Below, piece by piece: positions 48,486-56,654 of a stretch of DNA of 64,000 bases. Below the pieces are notes generated by a model. That model saw only the letters and a program-made list of their open reading frames with translations, had not been told where the DNA came from and searched no databases. Numbering within the stretch: the first letter of the stretch is position 1; each line of letters opens with the position of its first letter. This DNA comes from Streptomyces sp. S.PNR 29 (GTDB lineage: Bacteria; Actinomycetota; Actinomycetes; Streptomycetales; Streptomycetaceae). The translations under genes were made by a program, and so were the position numbers. Where the stretch lies: NCBI RefSeq assembly GCF_030386795.1, contig NZ_JANUQM010000010.1, forward strand, positions 1 to 64,000, written 5' to 3'.

Positions 48486-48808
48486 CGACACCCAGCCGGC
48501 TGCCCGAGCCGTACGGTCCCAGCAGTGGCGCCAACCTGGCCGACATCCTGGAGCGGGTGCTCGACAAAGGGATCGTCATCGCGGGCGACATCCGCATCAA
48601 CCTGCTCGACATCGAACTCCTCACCGTCAAACTGCGTCTCATCGTCGCCTCCGTCGACAAGGCGAAGGAGATGGGCATCGACTGGTGGGAGAGCGACCCG
48701 GCGCTGTCCTCGCGCGCTCGCCGCGACGAACTGGCCCGGGAGAACGCCGAGTTGCGGCACCGGCTGGCGCAACTGGAGACGGGTTATGCGGAGGAGGAGG
48801 CACCGTGA
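48482..48808 (+). CDS. gvpJ: Gas vesicle protein GvpJ
   Basis: 108 residues. A GvpA-fold paralogue: NLADILERVLDKGIVIAGDIRINLLDIELLTVKLRLIVASVDKAKEMGIDWW covers the wall module, then an acidic helix RDELARENAELRHRLAQLE. GvpJ is a minor shell or nucleation component that differs from GvpA by its C-terminal helix. It is coupled to gvpZ and to gvpL by 4-base overlaps. Confidence 0.92.
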   Translation: MTTPSRLPEPYGPSSGANLADILERVLDKGIVIAGDIRINLLDIELLTVKLRLIVASVDKAKEMGIDWWESDPALSSRARRDELARENAELRHRLAQLETGYAEEEAP

Positions 48809-49599
48809 CCGGACTGCGGTACGTCTACGCCGTCTGCCACCCCTTCGGCGCGGCCCTGCAGGCCGAGCTGACGGGCGTGGCGGGCGACCCGCCCAGACTG
48901 CTGACCCACCACGGACTGGTCGCCGTCGTCAGCCACGTACCCGAGGCCGACTTCGCCGAGGAGCCGCTCCACGCCCATCTGGAGGACCTCGACTGGCTGA
49001 CGGCGACGGCGCGGGCCCACCAGGGTGTGATCGACGCGCTCACCACCGTCACCAGTCCGCTGCCGCTGCGGCTCGGCACCGTCTTCCGGGACGACAGTGG
49101 CGTGCGGACGATGATCGAGGCTCGCGAGGACGATTTCCGGCGCACCCTCGACCGGCTGCAGGGACGGGTGGAGTGGGGCGTCAAGGTGTACGCCGAGATG
49201 GCACCCGAGGCGGTAACCGGTCCGCCCCCGGCGAAACCGGCCTCGGGCCGGGATTACCTGCGTCAGCGGCGTATGCAGACCCGGGCGCACGAGGACATGT
49301 GGCAGAAGGCCGAGGAATTCGCGACCCGGCTGCACGAGAGGCTTTCCGCATACGCCGAGGATTCCCGACTGCACGCACCGCAGAACGCGACGCTTTCCGG
49401 GGCGGCCGGGAAAAATGTGCTGAATGCCGCCTATTTGGTGCCGCGGGCGGACTCGGAGGAATTCGTGGAAATGGTGGACCGGACGAAGGATGATGCACCC
49501 GGAATGCGTGTGGAACTCACCGGCCCGTGGGCGGCCTATTCCTTTGCTGAATTTGCTGAGTCCGCCGAACTCCCCGAGTCCGCTGAGGAGGGGGCGTGA
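48805..49599 (+). CDS. gvpL: Gas vesicle protein GvpL (GvpL/F family)
   Basis: 264 residues. Second GvpL/F member: LRYVYAVCHPFGAALQ start, GLVAVVSHVPEADF, TSPLPLRLGTVFRDD as the family signature, KVYAEM, then NAAYLVPRADSEEFVEMV and ELTGPWAAYSFAEF. Longer than GvpF in the middle helical domain. GTG 48805 overlaps the gvpJ stop; the open frame extends to 48685 but that part is the gvpJ gene. The A/T content rises slightly in the last 250 bases relative to its neighbours. Confidence 0.92.
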   Translation: MTGLRYVYAVCHPFGAALQAELTGVAGDPPRLLTHHGLVAVVSHVPEADFAEEPLHAHLEDLDWLTATARAHQGVIDALTTVTSPLPLRLGTVFRDDSGVRTMIEAREDDFRRTLDRLQGRVEWGVKVYAEMAPEAVTGPPPAKPASGRDYLRQRRMQTRAHEDMWQKAEEFATRLHERLSAYAEDSRLHAPQNATLSGAAGKNVLNAAYLVPRADSEEFVEMVDRTKDDAPGMRVELTGPWAAYSFAEFAESAELPESAEEGA

Positions 49600-49784
49600 C
49601 CGTCGTCGAACGCCGTGAGGTGGCCCTCGTGGACCTTCTCGACCGGCTGCTGGCCGGCGGGGTCGTCATCACGGGGGACGTCACCCTGCGCATCGCGGAC
49701 GTCGACCTCGTCCGTATCGACCTGAACGCGCTCATCAGCTCGGTGAACGCCCAGGTCCCGTCGCCGTTCGGGGAGCTGACGTGA
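49596..49784 (+). CDS. gvpS: Gas vesicle protein GvpS (short GvpA-like)
   Basis: 62 residues, essentially a bare GvpA-type module: VALVDLLDRLLAGGVVITGDVTLRIADVDLVRIDLNALISSV. It lacks the extended tails of GvpA and GvpJ. GTG 49596 overlaps the gvpL stop (GTGA), and the stop overlaps gvpK. Role presumed minor shell component. Confidence 0.9.
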   Translation: MTVVERREVALVDLLDRLLAGGVVITGDVTLRIADVDLVRIDLNALISSVNAQVPSPFGELT

Positions 49785-50083
49785 CCCCGCGCGAACCCCG
49801 TCGCAACCGCAGCAACCGGCTGGACCTGGAGCCTGACACGGTGGAGCGGGACCTCGTGAAGCTCGTCCTGACCGTGGTGGAGCTGCTCCGTCAGCTCATG
49901 GAGCGCCAGGCGCTGCGCCGGGTCGACGTCGGTGATCTGTCCGAGGAGCAGGAGGAGCGCATCGGGCTCACCCTGATGCTCCTGGAGGACCGCATGGCCG
50001 AACTGCGCGACCGCTACGGACTGCGGCCCGAGGACCTGAATCTGGACCTCGGGCCGCTCGGGCCTCTGCTGCCCCGGGACTGA
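49781..50083 (+). CDS. gvpK: Gas vesicle protein GvpK
   Basis: 100 residues. Conserved GvpK pattern: RLDLEPDTVERDLVKLVLTVVELLRQLMERQALRRVD followed by LSEEQEERIGLTLMLLEDRMAELRDRYGL and DLNLDLGPLGPLL. An assembly-associated protein, final gene of the gvpOAFGYZJLSK cluster. There is no gvpN ATPase or gvpC in the window. GTG 49781 overlaps the gvpS stop. A strong hairpin begins at the stop codon. Confidence 0.92.
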   Translation: MTPREPRRNRSNRLDLEPDTVERDLVKLVLTVVELLRQLMERQALRRVDVGDLSEEQEERIGLTLMLLEDRMAELRDRYGLRPEDLNLDLGPLGPLLPRD

Positions 50084-50117
50084 TTCCGGGACTGATGTTC
50101 CAGGACCGGTCCCGGGG
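50072..50117. terminator. Terminator between gvpK and the convergent small gene
   Basis: CCCCGGGAC (overlapping the gvpK stop) and GTCCCGGGG can form a 9-bp stem; a second copy CCGGGAC at 50086-50092 offers an alternative shorter hairpin because the segment CCGGGACTGAT is directly duplicated. It can stop both convergent transcripts. Confidence 0.65.
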
Positions 50118-50136
50118 CTCGTTCAGAGGCCTTTGT

Positions 50137-50307
50137 TCACCACCTGTACCAGCGGCCCCTGCCTCCCGTCGCCGTCGTGCCGCGGGCCAGGAATCCCAGC
50201 AGCCACAGAACGAGAACTGCCAGAGCAATCCACCAGAGCACCTTTACTGCGAATCCCGCACCGAAGAGAATCAGCGCCAGGAGTAGTACCAGCAGAATGG
50301 GAACCAT
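50137..50307 (-). CDS. Small hydrophobic membrane protein
   Basis: 56 residues, not previously obvious because of its size. Starts at an ATG 8 bases after a perfect AGGAGG ribosome site. Sequence is two membrane segments almost back to back, VPILLVLLLALILFGAGF and VLWWIALAVLVLWLLGFLA, followed by a basic glycine-rich tail ending RGRWYRW. Streptomyces genomes carry many such 'hydrophobic proteins', often stress-induced; function unknown. Lower third-position GC than neighbours (codons such as GTA, CTA, ATT). Forty-two bases separate it from the methyltransferase upstream of it on the same strand. Confidence 0.8.
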   Translation of the reverse strand: MVPILLVLLLALILFGAGFAVKVLWWIALAVLVLWLLGFLARGTTATGGRGRWYRW

Positions 50308-50349
50308 AGTGTGAACCTCCTGCTTTCCGGGTTTCCCGGAAAAGGCGGT

Positions 50350-51180
50350 TCAGGCTTCCTTTCGGCAGAGAATTTCTCCGTGCAGCACGCTGAACCAGCC
50401 GTCCTCCCGCTGCCCCCACTCCCGCCAGGCCTCGGACACCGCCCGCAGCTGTTCGGGGGTCGCGTGGCCGCCCTCCGTGGCCCGCCCGGCGTACGCCGAC
50501 GCCAGGGTGCGGTCCGCCCACAGGCCGCTCCACCAGGCCCGCTCCTCGGCCGTGCTGAAGGTCCAGGTGCTGGACGTCGCCGTGACGTCCGTCAGGCCCG
50601 CGCGCAGCGCCCAGGACTTCAGCCGGCGCCCGGCGTCCGGCTCGCCGCCGTTGGCGCGGGCCACCCGGCGGTACAGGTCCAGCCAGTCCTCCATCCCCTG
50701 GGAGGCCGGGAACCAGGTCATGGCGGCGTAGTCCGAGTCGCGCACGGCGACGAAACCACCCGGCTTGGTCACCCGCTTCATCTCGCGCAGCGCCTGCACG
50801 GGGTCGCCGACGTGCTGGAGCACCTGGTGGGCGTGGACCACGCAGAAGGTGTCGTCCGGGTAGTCCAGGGCGTGCACGTCGGCGACCGTGAAGTCGAGGT
50901 TGGCCAGTCCGCGTTCGGCGGCCGTGGCCCGGGCCCGGTCCAGGATCTCCGGCTCCCGGTCGACGCCGGTGACGTGCCCGTCGGGGACCAGCGCCGCCAG
51001 GTCGGCGGTGATCGTGCCCGGGCCGCAGCCGATGTCCAGGATCTTCATGTGCGGCTTCAGGGAGCCGAGCAGGTAGGCCGCGGAGTTGGCGGCGGTGCGC
51101 CAGGTGTGCGAACGCAGCACGGACTCGTGGTGCCCGTGCGTGTAGACGGCGGTCTCCTGTGGCTTCGACGGCTGCGACAT
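50350..51180 (-). CDS. UbiE-type SAM-dependent methyltransferase
   Basis: 276 residues. Class I methyltransferase: motif I ILDIGCGPGTIT, VTGVDREPEILDRARATA, DFTVADVHALDYPDDTF, and VVHAHQVLQHVGDPVQALREMKRVTKPGG. The HVxDPxxALxEMxRVxxPGG block is the UbiE/COQ5-like pattern. Targets may be quinones, lipids or secondary metabolites. ATG 51180 has GAGGGG about 8 bases before it; the seven-codon upstream extension was dropped. Probably co-transcribed with the following small hydrophobic protein gene. Confidence 0.85.
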   Translation of the reverse strand: MSQPSKPQETAVYTHGHHESVLRSHTWRTAANSAAYLLGSLKPHMKILDIGCGPGTITADLAALVPDGHVTGVDREPEILDRARATAAERGLANLDFTVADVHALDYPDDTFCVVHAHQVLQHVGDPVQALREMKRVTKPGGFVAVRDSDYAAMTWFPASQGMEDWLDLYRRVARANGGEPDAGRRLKSWALRAGLTDVTATSSTWTFSTAEERAWWSGLWADRTLASAYAGRATEGGHATPEQLRAVSEAWREWGQREDGWFSVLHGEILCRKEA

Positions 51181-51335
51181 GGCTGATCCCCTCTTCGGCA
51201 TCGCGTCGTGCCGGTCACGGGCCTGCTCGGCCCGCCCGGCGTGGGATCACGGTAAGCCGCGGGATCGGATAGTGAGACCCGTGTTTTGCTATATGGACTG
51301 ACGCTGTGTCAGGTCGAGCGGTGTGATCGGTCCCG

Positions 51336-52829
51336 TCAGCTTCCGGGCAGGGGCCGGTACACCGTGAGCGCCTCGGGCAGCTTCTCCAGCGTCACCTCGC
51401 CCTGCACCTCGGTGACCTCGCCGTCGTAGGCGAGGAGCGTGCCGGGCGCGACGCCGGTCAGCCGGAGGCGGCCGACCTGGACCGCCGCGTGGGCGGGGGA
51501 GCGGGTCAGCGGGCCCGCGAGCGCGGCGGCGAGCAGACGCGCGGCGGGCCTGCGGCCGCCGTGCACGACGCGTACGTCGAGCTTCCCGTCCGCCAGGTCC
51601 AGCCGGCGCCCGGGCGCGAGGCCCACGCGGTGGTAGGTGCCGTTGCCGGCGAACAGCAGCCACAGCGGGCGGGTCCGCCCCTGGAACTCCGCCTGCAGCG
51701 GGTGCCGGTCGGAGCGCAGGACGCGCAGCGCCGCGAGGACGCCGGCCGGCCAGCCGCCGATCCGGTGCGACCAGCGGTCCCGTTCGCGCACCAGCTCGGG
51801 GTACACGCCCAGGCTGAAGGTGTTGAGGAAGACGCCCGCACGGTCCCCCGAGGTGAACCGGCCGACGTCGACGCGTACGGCGTCGCCCCTCTCCAGGGCC
51901 CTGGCGAGACCGCGCGCGTCCTCCACTCCCAGGTCGTAGGCGAAATGGTTGAGGGTGCCGCCCGGCAGGACGGCGAGCGGCAGCCCGTGACGCAGGGCGA
52001 TCTCGGCAGCCGCGTTCACCGTGCCGTCGCCGCCGCACACGCCGAGGACGCGGGCACGGGCCGCGGCCTTCTCCAACTCGGCCGGCACGTCCTGCGGGTC
52101 GCACTCGACGACCTCCGCGCGGGGCAGCGCGTCCAGCAGGGCGCGGGCGCGGTCGGCCGTGCCGGCGGCCGTGTTCGCCACGAGGACCAGGCCCTCGCCG
52201 TGCTCCAGCGCCGGGGCGTCCGTACGGGGCCGGGCCGGCGGAACGGCCCGGTCGCGGGTCGGCACCAGACCCCGTACGGCGAACGCCGCGCCCGCGCCCA
52301 GGGCCGCACCGGCCAGGACGTCGCTCGGGAAGTGGACGCCGGTGTAGACGCGGGACATGGCCACCGAGAAGGCGACGGGGGCCACGGCCGCCCCCCAGGC
52401 CGGTGACTCCAGCGCGACGCCGGTCGCGAACGCGGCCGCCGACGCGGAATGGCCGGACGGGAAGGACGTGGTGATCGGCTGCCGCTTCAGCTGCCGGACG
52501 AGCGGTACGGGGTCGAGCACGGGCCGGGGGCGGCGGACCGAACGCTTGCCGAAGGTGTTGATGGTGAGGGAGGCCAGGCTGAGGGAGGCCAGGCCGCGGG
52601 CTGCGGCGCGACGGGCCCTGGGCGTACGGCTCGCCGCCATCGCGGCCGCGGCCGCGAACCACAGCACCCCGTGGTTCGCGCTCCGGCTCAGCCGGGGGAG
52701 CACGGGTTCCGCACCGGGCCAGTTCCGCTCGGCGGCGAACTCGAACACCCGGCGGTCCAGAGCGAGCAGGCGGTCACGCAAGGGGTGGGGGCCGGGTTTC
52801 GGGACGGTGAGGTCTACGTCGGGGCTCAT
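51336..52829 (-). CDS. PAP2 phosphatase / diacylglycerol-kinase-like fusion protein
   Basis: 497 residues with two enzyme modules. N-terminal PAP2 lipid phosphatase (about 40-195): KRSVRRPRP (motif 1), PSGHSASA (motif 2) and SRVYTGVHFPSDVLAG (motif 3), with membrane segments. C-terminal diacylglycerol/sphingosine kinase-type domain (about 210-497): VLGVCGGDGTVNAAAE with the GGDGT nucleotide motif, LPGGTLNHFA and YDGEV near the end. One chain could phosphorylate and dephosphorylate lipids, for example interconverting diacylglycerol and phosphatidic acid or making undecaprenyl phosphate. ATG 52829. Divergent from the ABC-F gene; no close partner. Confidence 0.9.
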   Translation of the reverse strand: MSPDVDLTVPKPGPHPLRDRLLALDRRVFEFAAERNWPGAEPVLPRLSRSANHGVLWFAAAAAMAASRTPRARRAAARGLASLSLASLTINTFGKRSVRRPRPVLDPVPLVRQLKRQPITTSFPSGHSASAAAFATGVALESPAWGAAVAPVAFSVAMSRVYTGVHFPSDVLAGAALGAGAAFAVRGLVPTRDRAVPPARPRTDAPALEHGEGLVLVANTAAGTADRARALLDALPRAEVVECDPQDVPAELEKAAARARVLGVCGGDGTVNAAAEIALRHGLPLAVLPGGTLNHFAYDLGVEDARGLARALERGDAVRVDVGRFTSGDRAGVFLNTFSLGVYPELVRERDRWSHRIGGWPAGVLAALRVLRSDRHPLQAEFQGRTRPLWLLFAGNGTYHRVGLAPGRRLDLADGKLDVRVVHGGRRPAARLLAAALAGPLTRSPAHAAVQVGRLRLTGVAPGTLLAYDGEVTEVQGEVTLEKLPEALTVYRPLPGS

Positions 52830-52974
52830 GAGTCCCGCTTACCCGGGGACGGGGGTTTCCTGCCGCCGGGTGCCCGGGGTCACGCCGCCGGATGCACAAC
52901 CTGCCCGGCTCCGCCTCGGAACGCGCTGCGAAAAGCGATTGCCCCAGGTCACGTCGGCCCACACAATCCCCCTC

Positions 52975-54594
52975 ATGGGACATCTCGAAGCCGCGCACCT
53001 GGAGTACTTCCTTCCCGACGGGAGGGCGCTGCTCGGCGATGTGTCCTTCCGGGTGGGGGAGGGGGCCGTCGTGGCTCTCGTCGGGCCCAACGGGGCCGGG
53101 AAGACCACGCTGCTCCGAATGCTGGCGGGGGAACTGAAGCCGCACGGGGGAAGCGTCACCGTGAGCGGGGGGCTCGGGGTGATGCGGCAGTTCGTGGGGT
53201 CCGTACGGGACGAGACGACCGTACGGGACCTGCTCGTGTCCGTCGCCTCGCCCCGCATCCGGGAGGCGGCGCGGGCCGTCGACGCCGCCGAACACGCCAT
53301 CATGACCGTCGACGACGAGGCCGCCCAGCTGCGCTACGCGCAGGCGCTCGCCGACTGGGCCGAAGCCCGCGGCTACGAGGCCGAGACGCTGTGGGACATG
53401 TGCACCACGGCCGCGCTGGGCGTGCCCTACGAGAAGGCGCAGTGGCGGCAGGTGCGCACGCTGTCCGGCGGTGAGCAGAAACGGCTGGTGCTGGAGGCAC
53501 TGCTGCGCGGCACCGACGAGGTGCTGCTGCTGGACGAACCCGACAACTATCTCGACGTACCCGGCAAGCGCTGGCTGGAGGAGCGGCTCGCCGAGACCCG
53601 CAAGACCGTGCTGTTCGTCTCGCACGACCGCGAACTCCTCGCCCGCGCCGCCCAGCGGATCGTCTCCCTGGAGCCGGGCCCCGCGGGCGCCGACGCCTGG
53701 GTGCACGGCGGTGGCTTCGGCACCTACCACGACGCCCGGCGCGAACGCTTCGCCCGCTTCGAGGAGCTGCGGCGGCGCTGGGACGAGAAACACGCCCAGC
53801 TGAAGAAGCTGGTGCTGAACCTGCGTCAGGCCGCCACCATCAGCCATGAGCTGGCCTCCCGCTACCAGGCCGCCCAGACCCGGCTGCGCAAGTTCGAGGA
53901 GGCCGGGCCGCCGCCCGAACCGCCGCGCGAGCAGGACATCCGGATGCGGCTCAAGGGCGGCCGTACCGGCGTACGGGCCGTCACCTGCGAGCAGCTGGAG
54001 CTCACCGGCCTGATGAAACCCTTCGACCTGGAGGTCTTCTACGGCGAACGCGTCGCCGTCCTCGGCTCCAACGGCTCCGGCAAGTCGCACTTCCTGCGCC
54101 TGCTCGCCGGCGACGACGTGGCGCACACGGGCAGGTGGAAGCTCGGGGCGCGCGTCCTGCCCGGGCACTTCGCCCAGACGCACGCGCACCCCGAGCTGGA
54201 AGGCCGCACCCTCCTCGACATCCTGTGGAAGGAGCACTCCCAGGACCGGGGCGCCGCCATGTCGCGGCTGCGCCGCTACGAGCTGACCGGCCAGGCCGAG
54301 CAGCACTTCGACAAGCTCTCCGGCGGTCAGCAGGCCCGCTTCCAGATCCTGCTCCTGGAGCTCCAGGGCGCCACCGCCCTGCTGCTGGACGAGCCGACCG
54401 ACAACCTCGACCTGGAGTCCGCCGAAGCCCTCCAGGAGGGCCTGGAGGCCTTCGACGGCACGGTCCTCGCGGTCACCCACGACCGCTGGTTCGCCCGCTC
54501 CTTCGACCGCTTCCTCGTCTTCGGCAGCGACGGCCGGGTCCGCGAGACGCCGGAGCCGGTGTGGGACGAACGGCGGGTGGAGCGGGCCCGGTAA
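52975..54594 (+). CDS. ABC-F family ATPase
   Basis: 539 residues, a soluble tandem-ATPase with no membrane segments. First domain: Walker A GPNGAGKTT, signature LSGGEQKR, Walker B VLLLDEPDNYLD. The second has GSNGSGKS, LSGGQQAR and LLLDEPTDNLD. Between them is a charged helical linker (ARRERFARFEELRRRWDEKHAQLKKL) that in this family reaches into the ribosomal E/P site. ABC-F proteins protect ribosomes from antibiotics or regulate translation. The open frame extends upstream to 52357 antisense to the lipid enzyme, which I excluded; ATG 52975 begins the conserved MGHLEAAHLEYFL. Confidence 0.9.
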   Translation: MGHLEAAHLEYFLPDGRALLGDVSFRVGEGAVVALVGPNGAGKTTLLRMLAGELKPHGGSVTVSGGLGVMRQFVGSVRDETTVRDLLVSVASPRIREAARAVDAAEHAIMTVDDEAAQLRYAQALADWAEARGYEAETLWDMCTTAALGVPYEKAQWRQVRTLSGGEQKRLVLEALLRGTDEVLLLDEPDNYLDVPGKRWLEERLAETRKTVLFVSHDRELLARAAQRIVSLEPGPAGADAWVHGGGFGTYHDARRERFARFEELRRRWDEKHAQLKKLVLNLRQAATISHELASRYQAAQTRLRKFEEAGPPPEPPREQDIRMRLKGGRTGVRAVTCEQLELTGLMKPFDLEVFYGERVAVLGSNGSGKSHFLRLLAGDDVAHTGRWKLGARVLPGHFAQTHAHPELEGRTLLDILWKEHSQDRGAAMSRLRRYELTGQAEQHFDKLSGGQQARFQILLLELQGATALLLDEPTDNLDLESAEALQEGLEAFDGTVLAVTHDRWFARSFDRFLVFGSDGRVRETPEPVWDERRVERAR

Positions 54595-54617
54595 CCCGCC
54601 GGGGGCTCAGCAGAAGG

Positions 54618-55739
54618 TCACTTCCAGCGCAGCAGCGCCCCCAGGCCGCCGACCGGCACCTGCTCCTCGGCCTCCCGCGGCAGCGCCGGCGTCACCGAGA
54701 TCGCCGGGGCGCCGGTCGCGACCGCCGAGCGGATCAGCGCGTCGTCGGCGCGCGCCGACCAGGAGTGCTGCTCGCCGAGCGTCTTCAGTTCCGTACGGCG
54801 CATCGCCAGCTGGTCGGGATCCTCGCCGATCCACACCTCGCGGTGGGTGTCGGGACCGTCGGGGATGATGAGCAGCTCGTCGATGCGGTGCTCACGGGCG
54901 GCCTCGACCAGCGCGGGCACGCCCTCCGCCGCGGCGGCCCGGCCCTCGCCGTCCGGTGTGCGGGCGGCCAGGAACCTGTCCAGGTCCTCCTGCGCCCGCT
55001 GACGGACGTGCTCCGTGCGCAACTGCTCCACCTCGTCGTCCAGCAGCCTGCTGCCGGTGCCGTGCGAGGACTCCACCACGCGGTCCTGCAGCCGCTTCGG
55101 CAGCCGCTCGTGCACGGACCGCCGCTCCCGGTCGTCACCCACCAGGATCAGCAGGTCCGCGCGGGTCTCCTCCTGGCACACGGCGAGCGCGTCGGCGATC
55201 TCCGCCGCGTTGTGCTCCCAGGTGTTCTCCACCCTCAGCTGGAAGTGCCGCTCCGACCAGTCGACGCTGCTCGTGCGGTGCACGGGCCACTGCCGGCCGG
55301 TCACACCGCCGGCGTCCTGGCTGCCCAGCGCGCTGCGGAGCTCGAAGTCGGCGCCCTTGCGGTCGATGTACGCAACCACGCACACCGGGTCCTCGCCCGC
55401 CAGCTCCAGCAGCGGCGCGACATGCGGCAACGGCGCCCAGTAGGTCTCGGTGCCGCCGCGCGGGGGACGGGCCAGAGGCGGGTCGAGGACCACCTGCCCG
55501 GCACACGCGAACAGGGCCCGCCCGTGCGGGTCGGTGGAGTGGCGCAGATCGTTCACCGCCTCCTGCACTGCCCGGCAGGTCGCCTCGTCGGCGCCCTGCG
55601 CCGCCAGCTCCCGGGCCACGGCGTCCGCCGTCAGCTGACGCTCGTGGGGGGTGTCCTCCGCGTGCCGAGAGAGGTCGACGTACACGGACGCCCAGGGTCC
55701 CGGGTGTTCGTACAGGGGGTGCAGAAAGGCGAGATCCAT
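54618..55739 (-). CDS. Vms1/Rv2629-type protein (bacterial eRF1-like, baeRF)
   Basis: 373 residues, nearly the length of mycobacterial Rv2629 (374). The segments FLHPLYEHPGPWASVYVDLSRH, VVLDPPLARPPRGG, VVAYIDRKGADFELRS and LLILVGDDRERRSVHERLPKRLQ fit the bacterial eRF1/Vms1-like family, which resembles peptide-release factors and may act on stalled or hibernating ribosomes. No GGQ motif is visible, so classical peptidyl-tRNA hydrolysis is uncertain. Rv2629 belongs to the hypoxia/dormancy regulon. ATG 55739 has GGGAGGGAG upstream. A sigma-B-type promoter is just upstream of it. Confidence 0.82.
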   Translation of the reverse strand: MDLAFLHPLYEHPGPWASVYVDLSRHAEDTPHERQLTADAVARELAAQGADEATCRAVQEAVNDLRHSTDPHGRALFACAGQVVLDPPLARPPRGGTETYWAPLPHVAPLLELAGEDPVCVVAYIDRKGADFELRSALGSQDAGGVTGRQWPVHRTSSVDWSERHFQLRVENTWEHNAAEIADALAVCQEETRADLLILVGDDRERRSVHERLPKRLQDRVVESSHGTGSRLLDDEVEQLRTEHVRQRAQEDLDRFLAARTPDGEGRAAAAEGVPALVEAAREHRIDELLIIPDGPDTHREVWIGEDPDQLAMRRTELKTLGEQHSWSARADDALIRSAVATGAPAISVTPALPREAEEQVPVGGLGALLRWK

Positions 55740-55766
55740 GGCTCCCTCCCGGATGCCACTCGGGGT

Positions 55767-55810
55767 GCTTGTGCTCACGGGGCGGGTACCCGGACCACAT
55801 GAACGAACAC
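55767..55810. promoter_or_regulatory. Divergent sigma-B-type promoters sharing GGGTACCC
   Basis: On the minus strand GTGT-N15-GGGTAC directs transcription of the Vms1-like gene, -10 about 47 bases before its start. On the plus strand GCTT-N13-GGGTAC (spacing one short) faces the DUF6158 gene, which starts only 10 bases after the -10, so that direction is doubtful. Both -10 boxes are halves of the same palindrome GGGTACCC (55784-55791), the same layout seen at 40081-40088. Confidence 0.55.
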
Positions 55811-56077
55811 GAAGAGCGGGACAGGACCAGGACCGGGGTGGACCCGGGCCGTCTGGACGACCAGCAGCTCATGAAGGAGCTGGAGACCATCCACCGCACG
55901 CGCCACGACACGCTGCTGTACGGCTCGAACGACGCGCTGCGGGCCCACAACGAGCGCATGGCCCAGCTGGAGGGCGAGTACCTGCGCCGCAATCCGCGCC
56001 GCCCGGTCGCGGCGGGCCGCACCCGCGAGGGGGCCCGGGAACGACAGAGCGGGGAGTGCGCGACTCCCCGCTCCTGA
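55799..56077 (+). CDS. DUF6158-type small charged protein
   Basis: 92 residues, highly charged and soluble: EHEERDRTRTGVDPGRLDDQQLMKELETIHRTRHDTLLYGSNDALRAHNERMAQLEGEYLRRNPRR. It looks like one helical hairpin followed by a disordered Arg/Gly-rich tail. Conserved in Streptomyces without known function. Its start is only 60 bases from the divergent Vms1-like gene, and it sits among stress genes. A terminator hairpin is embedded in its last codons. Confidence 0.75.
   Translation: MNEHEERDRTRTGVDPGRLDDQQLMKELETIHRTRHDTLLYGSNDALRAHNERMAQLEGEYLRRNPRRPVAAGRTREGARERQSGECATPRS
56049..56071 (+). terminator. Hairpin at the end of the DUF6158 gene
   Basis: GCGGGGAGT-GCGCG-ACTCCCCGC is a perfect 9-bp stem with 5-base loop inside the last codons of the gene. 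It is followed by an 11-base direct repeat ACCGTCGGTGG (twice at 56079-56101) before the convergent DJ-1 stop. Confidence 0.75.
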
Positions 56078-56104
56078 GACCGTCGGTGGACCGTCGGTGG
56101 CTGC

Positions 56105-56647
56105 TCAGCCGCTCTCCGCGGCGAACACGTCGAGGTAGGCCTCGCAGAACGCCTTCAGATCGTCCGGCTTGCGGCTGGTGACCAGCTTGTTGGGGCCGTG
56201 GTCGCAGACCTTGACCTGCTCGTCGACCCAGGTGCCGCCCGCGTTGCGGATGTCCGTCCGCAGGCTCGGCCAGGAGGTGAGCACCCGGCCGCGTACGACG
56301 TCCGCCTCGACCAGCGTCCAGGGGGCGTGGCAGATCGCGGCCACCGGCCGGCCCTGCTCGAAGAAGTCCCGCACGAACGCCACGGCCTTGCCGTCCATCC
56401 GCAGGAAGTCCGGGTTGGCCACACCACCCGGCAGGACCAGCCCGCCGAAGGAGCCGGCCGAAGCCTCGCCGACGACCTCGTCGACGGGGAACGTGTCGGC
56501 CTTGTCGAGGTGGTGGAAGGCCTGGATCTTCCCGCCCTTCGTCGACACGAGCACGGGCTCGTGGCCCGCGTCCGTCGCCGCCTGCCAGGGGTCGGTCAGC
56601 TCGACCTGCTCGACACCCTCGGGGGCGGCCAGAAATGCGATACGCAT
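56105..56647 (-). CDS. DJ-1/PfpI family protein
   Basis: 180 residues. PfpI-type flavodoxin-like fold: MRIAFLAAPEGVEQVELTDPWQ start, GGLVLPGGVANPDFLR, and nucleophile elbow AAICHAPWTLVEA with the conserved Cys, preceded by the acidic residue of the DJ-1 active site in the N-terminal strand (GVEQVEL). The family includes deglycase/glyoxalase-like stress proteins and general stress protein 18 (YfkM). Located seven bases after a membrane-protein gene in a CBS - membrane - DJ-1 operon. Confidence 0.88.
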   Translation of the reverse strand: MRIAFLAAPEGVEQVELTDPWQAATDAGHEPVLVSTKGGKIQAFHHLDKADTFPVDEVVGEASAGSFGGLVLPGGVANPDFLRMDGKAVAFVRDFFEQGRPVAAICHAPWTLVEADVVRGRVLTSWPSLRTDIRNAGGTWVDEQVKVCDHGPNKLVTSRKPDDLKAFCEAYLDVFAAESG

Positions 56648-56654
56648 AGTGGAT

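Noticed and set aside
52357..52974. In-frame upstream extension of the ABC-F gene
   Set aside because: It is antisense to the PAP2/kinase gene and has no ABC-F homology; the conserved protein starts at the ATG at 52975.
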